Shown in pieces: positions 1 to 6,659 of a stretch of DNA of 54,126 nt (the first letter of the stretch is position 1; every line of letters begins with the position of its first letter). The notes under the pieces were generated by a model, which had not been told where the DNA came from, made no database searches, and saw nothing but the letters and a program-made list of their open reading frames with translations. Source of the DNA: Firmicutes bacterium UBA2058. Its GTDB lineage: Bacteria; Bacillota; Clostridia; Tissierellales; Sedimentibacteraceae. The position numbers and the translations under genes are program-made. The stretch covers positions 1-54,126 of the forward strand of contig DDAM01000061.1 in NCBI GenBank assembly GCA_002332905.1. Reading direction: 5' to 3'.

Positions 1-360
1 ATTGGTAAATTTTAACTATTTTAAACTTGTGCAATTAGCGAACTTGATTAAATAGAGATATATTAAACTATATTTAATCTTTGACGCTGTCAACTAACAC
101 ACCTTAGTAGACAAACCTGCCAAAAACATAGATAATCAAAGAAAAATCCTTTTATTTTTCTTTGATTATCGGTTGCTATGAATAGCGAAGTAGATAAAAA
201 ATGTTTATGTGACTTAATGAGGCTTTCCCTTCCTTCATAAAAATCTAGGGAAACCGAATTACGGAAACAGAAACATTTTTTTCTGCTTTGCTTCCCATAG
301 ATTCGTAATAAGAGTATATCGAAGTAATAATTTATCTACTAAGCTTACTAAGTTAAATTC
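1..360. other. Gene-free, highly structured intergenic stretch
   Basis: No supportable gene. The stretch is rich in inverted repeats: TTGAC/GTCAA at 81-93; a perfect 17-bp hairpin at 131-170; AAAAAATGTTT near 195 facing AAACATTTTTT near 271; a C-rich/G-rich hairpin at about 221-255; and CTTAGTAGA at 103-111 matching TCTACTAAG at 335-343. AGTAGATAAA at 189-198 can also pair with 331-340, so the right arm has two competing partners. The right edge abuts the stop codon of the minus-strand gene at 361, and part of the stretch resembles 2236-2369. It could be a degenerate palindromic mobile element or a structured 3' untranslated RNA. Confidence 0.5.
131..170. repeat. Perfect 17-bp hairpin, repeat copy A
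   Basis: GATAATCAAAGAAAAAT at 131-147 is the exact reverse complement of 154-170, with a six-base loop. The same hairpin with one arm mismatch occurs at 2259-2299. Both copies are preceded by a similar GCCAAAAA context. In each case a related AAGTTAAATT tract then runs up to the stop codon of a minus-strand gene. It may act as a bidirectional terminator. Confidence 0.7.
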
Positions 361-1185
361 TTATTTACCTTTTAACATAATTACTGCTGCCATTATTCCT
401 CTTTTTCCATGCTGACCTCTATGAGAGAAAAACTTATCCATATTGCATTTTGTGCATATATTCATGTTATCAATATTTTCTTTTTTAACACCATTGTTTA
501 TTAATATATATTCATTAATTGACCACAAATCAATATATGATTTTTTACCTATATGATACATGTATTCTCCGTAATGTTGATTTTCGTTTAAAAACATATC
601 TTTTACATCTACATCAACTTCAAAGCAGTCTTGACACAAAGAAGGACCTATACATACTAATATATCGCTTGGATTTGAATTATAATCTTGTACAAATTTA
701 TTAATCATTTCCTCTGCTATTTTATATAATGTACCTTTCCAGCCTGAATGGGCAATGCCTACCACCTTGCTTACTGGGTCATAAAAAAATAAGGGAACGC
801 AGTCTGCATGTGTAGTTACAAGGGCAATATTTTTTTCATTTGTAATTAAGCCATCTACATCTCTATAATCTCTTTCTTTTGTTACACCTTTTCCTTTGTC
901 AATGGATGTAACAATTCGTATGTTTTTAGTATGTGTTTGAAAACTAGTAACAAAATCACCAGCTTCAATTCCAATATCTTTGGCAAGAATATGGTAATTT
1001 TCTAATACATTTTGTATATCATCATCCGTTCCTAGACCTAGATTTAAAGATTCATAACACCCCTTACTAACTCCACCAATTTTAGTAGTGAAGCAGTGAA
1101 AGATTTCATTATAGCTATCTAAACTAGGTGATGTTAAGTATTGAACATTCTTTGCTTCATTTATGTTATATGTTTTCACCTTCAT
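361..1185 (-). CDS. pgeF: Laccase-fold (YfiH/DUF152) purine nucleoside phosphorylase
   Basis: A 274-aa member of the family once called multicopper polyphenol oxidase, now known as zinc-dependent purine nucleoside phosphorylases and adenosine deaminases acting in the cytosol. The motifs THADCVPL (H126, C129), GIAHSGWKG (H146) and SFQTH (H85) supply the expected single-zinc triad. CIGPSLCQDCFEVD and the C-terminal FFSHRGQHGKRG are also family signatures. Length is normal. The ATG is preceded by GCGGAGGT at good spacing. It is divergent from the DegV gene and its stop codon abuts the structured repeat region. The family call is firm; the preferred substrate cannot be read from sequence. Confidence 0.9.
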   Translation of the reverse strand: MKVKTYNINEAKNVQYLTSPSLDSYNEIFHCFTTKIGGVSKGCYESLNLGLGTDDDIQNVLENYHILAKDIGIEAGDFVTSFQTHTKNIRIVTSIDKGKGVTKERDYRDVDGLITNEKNIALVTTHADCVPLFFYDPVSKVVGIAHSGWKGTLYKIAEEMINKFVQDYNSNPSDILVCIGPSLCQDCFEVDVDVKDMFLNENQHYGEYMYHIGKKSYIDLWSINEYILINNGVKKENIDNMNICTKCNMDKFFSHRGQHGKRGIMAAVIMLKGK

Positions 1186-1241
1186 TACCTCCGCAATGTT
1201 CTTAGTTTATATTATAATTAAAAACTAGTGATATTACTATA

Positions 1242-1268
1242 TTAATTTAAATTTATAATTTAAATTAA
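1242..1268. repeat. AT-only hairpin in a divergent promoter region
   Basis: TTAATTTAAAT at 1242-1252 is the reverse complement of 1258-1268, with a five-base loop. It lies between two divergent starts. With A/T only it could be chance or a regulator site. Confidence 0.3.
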
Positions 1269-1362
1269 TTAAAATTATTGGCTAAAATTAATATGTACAT
1301 TCATGTCAGTATATGATATATTTAAAGTGTATTTTTAAAAATGCTATAAAGGAGTTAATTTT

Positions 1363-2235
1363 ATGCGTGATTATGTAATTATAACAGATTCTACTACAGA
1401 TCTTACACAAGAACTTATAAATGAGCTTGATATAACTGTAATACCAATGGAATTTAATATAGACGGAAAGAGTTACTTAAATTATTCAGATGAACGTGAT
1501 ATTAGTTATAAAAAATTCTATGATTTTTTAAGAAACGGAAAAAATTCAACTACTTCTCTAATCAATACAGCTGCATTTACTGATTTGTTTGAACCAATAC
1601 TAAAAGATGGAAAAGATATTTTATATATAGCATTTTCTTCAGGGTTAAGTGGTACATATAATTCTTCTTGTATTGCTGCACAAATACTTTCTGAAAAATA
1701 TACTGACAGTAAAATTTACACAGTAGATTCATTATCCGCATCTATGGGTGAGGGACTTTTAGTGTATCATGCAGCCAATAAGAAAAAAGAAGGCATGAAC
1801 ATAGATGATTTAAAGGATTGGGTTGAAAATAATAAACTTAACTTATGCCACTGGTTTACAGTTGATGATTTACACCACTTAAAAAGAGGTGGAAGATTAT
1901 CATCTGCTGCTGCTATAGTTGGAACAATGCTTAATATTAAGCCGGTATTACATGTAGATAATGAGGGACATTTAATACCAGTAGAAAAAGTAAGGGGTAG
2001 AAAGCTATCAATTACTGCTATGTTAAAAATGATGGAAAAAACAGCGATTAATCCTGAAGAGCAAACAATATTTATAAGTCATGGAGACTGTTTAGAAGAA
2101 GCAGAATTTCTTGCAAATCTTGTTAAAGAAAAATTAAGCGTAAAAGATATAAAAATGAATTACATAGGTCCGGTTATAGGCTCTCACTCAGGACCAGGAA
2201 CAATAGCACTGTTCTTTTTAGGAACAGAAAGATAA
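1363..2235 (+). CDS. DegV family fatty-acid-binding protein
   Basis: A 290-aa protein with the DegV hallmarks: IITDSTTDLT at the N-terminus, SSGLSGTYNS near residue 95, a HHLKRGGRLS segment, and IGPVIGSHSGPGT near the C-terminus. DegV proteins bind a fatty acid; the FakB subgroup presents it to the kinase FakA for phosphorylation. No fakA is visible here, so FakB activity is inference. The start follows AAAGGAG. It is monocistronic, convergent with the permease gene and separated from it by a palindromic repeat. Confidence 0.9.
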   Translation: MRDYVIITDSTTDLTQELINELDITVIPMEFNIDGKSYLNYSDERDISYKKFYDFLRNGKNSTTSLINTAAFTDLFEPILKDGKDILYIAFSSGLSGTYNSSCIAAQILSEKYTDSKIYTVDSLSASMGEGLLVYHAANKKKEGMNIDDLKDWVENNKLNLCHWFTVDDLHHLKRGGRLSSAAAIVGTMLNIKPVLHVDNEGHLIPVEKVRGRKLSITAMLKMMEKTAINPEEQTIFISHGDCLEEAEFLANLVKEKLSVKDIKMNYIGPVIGSHSGPGTIALFFLGTER

Positions 2236-2369
2236 TGATATACTTTGCCAAAAATGCAGATAATCAAAGAAATATTTCCTTTATTTTTCTTTGATTATCT
2301 TCTTTTCTTATTTTGGTAGTAAATATATGTTGAAGTAATTTTACTTCTACTAATATTCAAGTTAAATTT
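2236..2369. repeat. Palindromic intergenic repeat, copy B (likely bidirectional terminator)
   Basis: A hairpin at 2259-2299 (17-bp arms, one mismatch) sits inside weaker outer arms (TTGCCAAAA near 2245, TTTTGGTAGTA near 2311). The right side, from about 2330 to 2369, resembles 320-360 upstream of the other copy, and in both cases it stops at the stop codon of a minus-strand gene. Copy A appears to carry about 115 extra bases internally. It lies between convergent genes. Confidence 0.55.
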
Positions 2370-3713
2370 TTACTTTTTATAAAAGAAAGAACCAAGTAGC
2401 ATAACTATTGCAAAGGTAATTAAGTACCATACTACTGCCATTTTATGAGCGAAACATGCAGCTATAATCATGAATATACAGGCTAAAACCGATAATACTG
2501 GCATTACAAAACGCTTAAAACTTGATAAATCTTTTTCTTTAACTACTAACATAATAAATATCGGAATATATGATGCATAAATTGTTACAATTGGAAGTTC
2601 TGATGAATCAAACCAATAAGGTCCAATCCATGAGTCAGTTAATTGTGTTCCATAAAAATATAATAACCAAAAAGCACACAGTAACAATCCAACTATTGCT
2701 GAATTTGAAGGCATATTAGTTTCTTTATCTACTTGATTAAATATAGATGCCTTTGGCCCTTGATTTCTAGCAGCCAGTGAGTACATACCACGGGTACAAC
2801 CAAGCATTAAACCATTTAAAGTTCCTAAACAAGAGATAACTACAAATACAAATAATATAGTTCCGCCAGACTTTGAGAATATACCTTCAAACGCAATTCT
2901 TGCTCCTGCTTCGCCACCTTCCATAATTGTAGCGTTGCTAACTCCACCAGCAAGTCCTATGTAATAAAGTATATAAACTGCCATAACTATAAATGTTCCA
3001 AGTACTAAAGCTTTTGGAAGATTTCTTTTAGAGTCCTTTAGCTCTGCATTTATACTAGTAGCAATTATCCAACCCTCATATGCAAATGCTGTAGCTACAA
3101 CAGCTGTAAATAGTGCGTTTCCTGAATTAACTTCTTTTGCTATAGTTGTAAAGTTATCTATAATCAAACCATTTGAAAGTCCTACGACTGTGCCAATAAC
3201 TGCCATTAATAATAACGGTATTAATTTTATAATTGTTGTTGAAACTTGAAATTTTCCTGCTATAATAGGGGATAAAGAATTTAGAGCATAGCTAGTTATT
3301 AAATAAAAACATGCAATAGCCATAGCTTCTCCTCCTACAATATTAAAACCAAATAAAACACATGTATATCGAGCGGATACCCAAGCTAATACAGATGTTA
3401 ATGTAGGATAATAAATAGTTGCCATAAACCAACCTACATAATAAGCATATTTTTTTCCAAGAGTTACTTCTGCATAGTCTACTATACCGTTAACATACTC
3501 ATATTTAGTCGCCATTATTGAAAATGTATATGCACATATAATCATAATAGCTCCACCCATAATCCATGCTAATATTCCCAGTGGCAAATTGCCGCCAGTG
3601 GCTGTAAGTATTTTCTCAGCTTTAAAGAATACTCCACTTCCAATTACTATACCTACTACCATTGCGATTGCAGTAAATAGCCCATATTTTTTTTTCAATT
3701 CATTTTCCATCAT
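2370..3713 (-). CDS. APC superfamily amino-acid permease
   Basis: A 447-aa polytopic membrane protein with about twelve hydrophobic segments. The APC signature GIVIGSGVFF lies in the first helix (residues about 21-30), and FAYEGWIIA matches the conserved helix-6 region of SteT/LAT-like exchangers. It probably moves amino acids across the cytoplasmic membrane; the substrate is unknown. The ATG follows GGGAGG with six-base spacing, and a near-consensus sigma-A promoter lies upstream. It is divergent from a sigma-54 activator whose sensor type is common beside amino-acid catabolism genes, so control by that regulator is possible. I found no -24/-12 promoter for the permease. Confidence 0.88.
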   Translation of the reverse strand: MMENELKKKYGLFTAIAMVVGIVIGSGVFFKAEKILTATGGNLPLGILAWIMGGAIMIICAYTFSIMATKYEYVNGIVDYAEVTLGKKYAYYVGWFMATIYYPTLTSVLAWVSARYTCVLFGFNIVGGEAMAIACFYLITSYALNSLSPIIAGKFQVSTTIIKLIPLLLMAVIGTVVGLSNGLIIDNFTTIAKEVNSGNALFTAVVATAFAYEGWIIATSINAELKDSKRNLPKALVLGTFIVMAVYILYYIGLAGGVSNATIMEGGEAGARIAFEGIFSKSGGTILFVFVVISCLGTLNGLMLGCTRGMYSLAARNQGPKASIFNQVDKETNMPSNSAIVGLLLCAFWLLYFYGTQLTDSWIGPYWFDSSELPIVTIYASYIPIFIMLVVKEKDLSSFKRFVMPVLSVLACIFMIIAACFAHKMAVVWYLITFAIVMLLGSFFYKK

Positions 3714-3780
3714 ATAATTCCTCCCTTATAAAAATAATTTATTATAATTAAAAAAAGTTTAAAAATAATAATAATTTTTA

Positions 3781-3809
3781 ATAATACTATAATGACTAGG
3801 GCTTGTCAA
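3781..3809 (-). promoter_or_regulatory. Sigma-A promoter for the permease
   Basis: On the minus strand, TTGACA (3804-3809), a 17-base spacer and TATTAT (3781-3786). It lies about 70 bases upstream of the permease start. Confidence 0.6.
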
Positions 3810-3969
3810 TAAATATTTATAATTTCTTACGAATATTTATTTGCAAACGTTATACATTGTTTTGCTTTTTACTAATATTCTATGTACCTTGATTTTACAA
3901 ATGATATATGATATATTTACTTTAGAAAGTCAAGTAGGAAATAGTGTGTGAAAAAAGAGCATTTCGCAC

Positions 3970-4013
3970 CGTGAAATGTGTTTCACGTTTTGTTACGCTG
4001 TGAAACAGCGTAA
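3970..4013 (+). promoter_or_regulatory. Two adjacent palindromes upstream of the sigma-54 regulator
   Basis: CGTGAAATGTGTTTCACG (3970-3987) is a palindrome with seven-base arms. TTACGCTGT at 3993-4001 pairs perfectly with ACAGCGTAA at 4005-4013. Both contain GTGAAA, which also occurs near 3947. The second ends two bases before the ribosome site. Either an operator (autoregulation or control of the divergent permease) or a 5' leader hairpin. Confidence 0.45.
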
Positions 4014-4024
4014 TGGAGGTAAAT

Positions 4025-5827
4025 ATGGATTTATTAAATATAAAAGATAATGTTCAGAAAACAGCTGAAGCTATATCAAGTGTTATTGGTGTTGATGTAA
4101 CGGTTACAGATGATAGACTTGTTAGAATTGCTGGAACTGGTAAGTATAAATTATCAATAGGTGAAAAAGTTAATGACCAAGGTGTTTTTGCATATTGCTT
4201 AAAAAATAGTATACCATATATAGTTAGAAATCCTAAAGAAGAAAAAGTATGCAAAGCTTGCAATAATAAGGATTGTTCAGAATATGCTGAAATAGTTAGT
4301 CCAATAACAATAAATAGTAAAACCTATGGTGTAATCGGTTTAATTGCATTTGATGAAAATCAAAAAAATTTACTTTTAAAAAAAGAAAACAATATAATAG
4401 ATTTTCTTGATAAGATGGCAAATCTAGTGGCTTCCCAGATTATTGAAAAGAAAAAGTCAAACGAAATAAAGGTTTTAATATCACAGCTTCAAACTGTAAT
4501 TAATGTTATTGAAAAATCAGTGATTATAACTGATTGCAGCGGTAGAATAAATTATTTTAATAATAAGGCAGATAATTTATTTAACATAAAACTTTTAAAT
4601 CATGAAAATATAAATGAAATTCTACTTGATATAGACGTTTGTGAAATATTTAAAAGTGGGAAAGAAATATACAATAAAGAATTTAGCTACGAGGATAATA
4701 TAACCTCATTTAGAGGTATTATAAATGCAAAGATTTATTTTAGTGATGAAAATTATGATAATATTGAGGCTGTAGTATTTATAATTGAAGAGTTAAGACA
4801 AATTATATCATCAGCCAGAAATATTATAAGTACTAATATTGTAACTGAATTTAATATCATTAAGTATATAAGCAGCAAAATGGATTATGTAATATCCTTG
4901 GCGAAAAAGGCATCTCAAACTGATTCAACCGTGCTTATAACAGGTGAAAGCGGTACGGGTAAAGAGCTTTTTGCAAGAGCCTTACATTATGACAGTAGTA
5001 GAAAAAAGGAAGCTTTTTTAGCGATTAATTGCAGTGCAATACCTGAAAATTTATTTGAAAGTGAATTGTTTGGATATGAGGAAGGTGCTTATACTGGAGC
5101 ATTAAAAGGTGGTCATCCGGGTAAATTTGAGCTTGCTCATAAGGGAACACTACTTTTAGATGAAATAGGCGACATGCCATTAAATCTCCAACCTAAGCTA
5201 TTGAGAGTTTTACAAGATAGTAAGGTAATGAGAATTGGTGGAAAAGGCTATATTGATGTGGATGTAAGAATAATAGCATCAACAAACTGTAATTTAGAGG
5301 AAAAAGTTAGAAACAAGGAATTTAGGGAGGATTTATATTATAGATTAAATGTAATTCCAATCAATATTCCACCTCTTAGAGAAAGAACAGAGGACATTGA
5401 ACTTCTTGCCAGATATTTTACACACAAATTTTCCTGTAAGCTTAATAAAGCTGTGGAAAATATTAATTATGATGCTTTAAGTCTTATTAAAAATTATCAG
5501 TGGAATGGAAATGTTAGAGAATTAGAAAATGCTATAGAATATGCTGTTAATATGACTGATAAGGCGTATATAGATTTAGAAAGCTTACCTTATAAGCTTA
5601 AAAATGAAAAAAATAAATTTAAAGAAAATAATTTAGCAAAAGATGATGTCTTGCATACTATTGACGAATTAGAAAGAAATGAACTAAAAAAAGCAATTAA
5701 GCTCTATGGCTTGGCTAATAACGCTGTTAATAAAATATGTGAAGAATTAGGAATAAGTAGAGCCACTTTTTATAGAAAAATAAAAAAATATAATTTAATT
5801 TCTAATCAAATTTTAATCAATGACTAA
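4025..5827 (+). CDS. Sigma-54-dependent transcriptional activator
   Basis: A 600-aa enhancer-binding protein. Residues 1-135 form a GAF-like sensor with a C76-x2-C79-x4-C84 cluster, a layout seen in clostridial regulators of amino-acid metabolism. A PAS-like domain spans about 145-250. The AAA+ domain has Walker A GESGTGKE near 307, the sigma-54 contact loop as GAYTGA near 354 (usual form GAFTGA) and Walker B LLLDEIGDMP near 378. A Fis-type helix-turn-helix is at the C-terminus (GISRATFYRKIKKY). An in-frame ATG at 4013 sits inside the ribosome site GGAGGT, so the ATG at 4025 is preferred. The signal sensed is unknown; redox or metal sensing by the cysteines is inference. Confidence 0.9.
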   Translation: MDLLNIKDNVQKTAEAISSVIGVDVTVTDDRLVRIAGTGKYKLSIGEKVNDQGVFAYCLKNSIPYIVRNPKEEKVCKACNNKDCSEYAEIVSPITINSKTYGVIGLIAFDENQKNLLLKKENNIIDFLDKMANLVASQIIEKKKSNEIKVLISQLQTVINVIEKSVIITDCSGRINYFNNKADNLFNIKLLNHENINEILLDIDVCEIFKSGKEIYNKEFSYEDNITSFRGIINAKIYFSDENYDNIEAVVFIIEELRQIISSARNIISTNIVTEFNIIKYISSKMDYVISLAKKASQTDSTVLITGESGTGKELFARALHYDSSRKKEAFLAINCSAIPENLFESELFGYEEGAYTGALKGGHPGKFELAHKGTLLLDEIGDMPLNLQPKLLRVLQDSKVMRIGGKGYIDVDVRIIASTNCNLEEKVRNKEFREDLYYRLNVIPINIPPLRERTEDIELLARYFTHKFSCKLNKAVENINYDALSLIKNYQWNGNVRELENAIEYAVNMTDKAYIDLESLPYKLKNEKNKFKENNLAKDDVLHTIDELERNELKKAIKLYGLANNAVNKICEELGISRATFYRKIKKYNLISNQILIND

Positions 5828-5854
5828 GAACAATCAAATTTTTTTGTATTATTA

Positions 5855-5895
5855 TAATATCATAGACTTAAGCATAGCTTAAGTCTATGATATTA
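5855..5895. terminator. Perfect 19-bp hairpin after the sigma-54 regulator
   Basis: Arms 5855-5873 and 5877-5895 are perfect reverse complements with a three-base loop. A T run precedes rather than follows it, so termination strength on the plus strand is uncertain. It touches a second stem-loop belonging to a four-copy family. Confidence 0.5.
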
Positions 5896-5930
5896 AAAAT
5901 AGCTCAAACAGAGTTTGAGACTATGGTAGT
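5896..5930 (+). repeat. Stem-loop family (TTAAAAATAGCTCAA...TTGAGACTATG), copy 1
   Basis: CTCAAAC (5903-5909) pairs with GTTTGAG (5913-5919) across AGA. The flanks TTAAAAATAG and ACTATGG match copy 2 at 46731-46765 and, on the minus strand, copies 3 and 4 at 53079-53155. It ends about 30 bases before the start of the small membrane protein gene. Confidence 0.55.
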
Positions 5931-5958
5931 ATAAAGATATTTGGAGGGAAAGTAAAAT

Positions 5959-6189
5959 ATGGAAATAATAATAGGACTTTTTATATTTATTCTTTTTATA
6001 GGTATTGCATTAAAAGCTGGTGTATTGTTACTTAAAATTTTATTTACAGTATTAGGACTTGTTGTTGGTGGAGCTGTAATAGTTATGCTATTGCCTTTAG
6101 GTTTAGGATTAGGTCTTATACTACTTGTACCAGCTATTTTGATAGGAATTATAGTGAGTATATTTAAGTGTATAATGTTTATATTTTAA
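5959..6189 (+). CDS. Small hydrophobic membrane protein, unknown
   Basis: 76 residues, almost wholly hydrophobic, with two to three predicted membrane segments rich in Ile, Leu, Val and Gly. There is no charged catalytic motif. The start follows TTGGAGGG at good spacing, which supports real translation. It sits alone between the sigma-54 regulator and the metG leader, directly behind a repeated stem-loop. I do not recognise the family; short clostridial membrane proteins of this kind are often unannotated. Confidence 0.65.
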   Translation: MEIIIGLFIFILFIGIALKAGVLLLKILFTVLGLVVGGAVIVMLLPLGLGLGLILLVPAILIGIIVSIFKCIMFIF

Positions 6190-6276
6190 ATATAAACATT
6201 ATTATATACTTAACATTGTTTATGTTTAATTTTTTATTATAAAAATTGTTTTTCTCATTAAAAAATAGTTTTTATG

Positions 6277-6305
6277 TTGACAAATTGTAATATATTTTGT
6301 ATAGT
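6277..6305 (+). promoter_or_regulatory. Sigma-A promoter of the metG operon
   Basis: TTGACA (6277-6282), a 17-base spacer and TATAGT (6300-6305). Transcription would begin near 6312, just ahead of the T-box leader. Confidence 0.7.
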
Positions 6306-6329
6306 TTTAATAATAAATACAAATAATAT

Positions 6330-6605
6330 TTGAAAGCTATGAAAAGAAGAGTATTTTTAAATGAAGCCAATAGAGAGCTGTGGACGGTGAAAATCAGCGG
6401 TAGAGTTTATTAAGAAGATGGCCTTGGAGCTTAATACCTGAAAATTTTAAGGTATTACGGCTGTAACCGTTATATTACAAAGTTTATAACAAACTTATTC
6501 TAAGTTTGGGAACTTAAAGAGGTATAAATCGCGAGATTTATACAAATAAGAGTGGTAACGCGATATCATCGTCTCTTAATCCTAATGGATTATGAGACTT
6601 TTTTT
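6330..6605 (+). promoter_or_regulatory. Methionine T-box leader of metG
   Basis: A tRNA-sensing leader RNA. The T-box core AGAGTGGTAACGCG is at 6549-6562. A terminator stem follows, GTCTCTTAATCC (6571-6582) against GGATTATGAGAC (6587-6598), then eight or more T. In the specifier-loop context GAAGATGGCCTTGGAG the codon ATG at 6418-6420 is the likely specifier, matching the downstream methionyl-tRNA synthetase. CGTCTC next to the core can form the antiterminator. Expected behaviour: uncharged tRNA-Met pairs with the specifier and the TGGT bulge and allows read-through. Confidence 0.88.
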
Positions 6606-6659
6606 ATGCCTAACCACATTAAAGAAAAAAATTATTTAATATAGATAGGAGATTTTATT

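Larger units (their letters stand above)
3714..4024. other. Divergent control region, permease / sigma-54 regulator
   Basis: A gene-free gap of 311 bases. It holds the minus-strand promoter at 3781-3809 and two palindromes at 3970-4013 next to the regulator gene. The middle, about 3815-3940, is plain AT-rich DNA. Confidence 0.6.

Noticed and set aside
361..1185. Multicopper laccase function for the first gene
   Set aside because: The sequence has a single-metal His/Cys/His site of the YfiH family, not the four-copper cupredoxin motifs.
3714..4012. A sigma-54 promoter for the permease
   Set aside because: No GG-N10-GC pair with matching flanks was found; a normal sigma-A promoter is present instead.
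4013..4024. Upstream in-frame start of the sigma-54 regulator
   Set aside because: The ATG lies within the ribosome site; the same reasoning moved the starts at 8695, 13427, 14404, 25771, 46500 and 51612.
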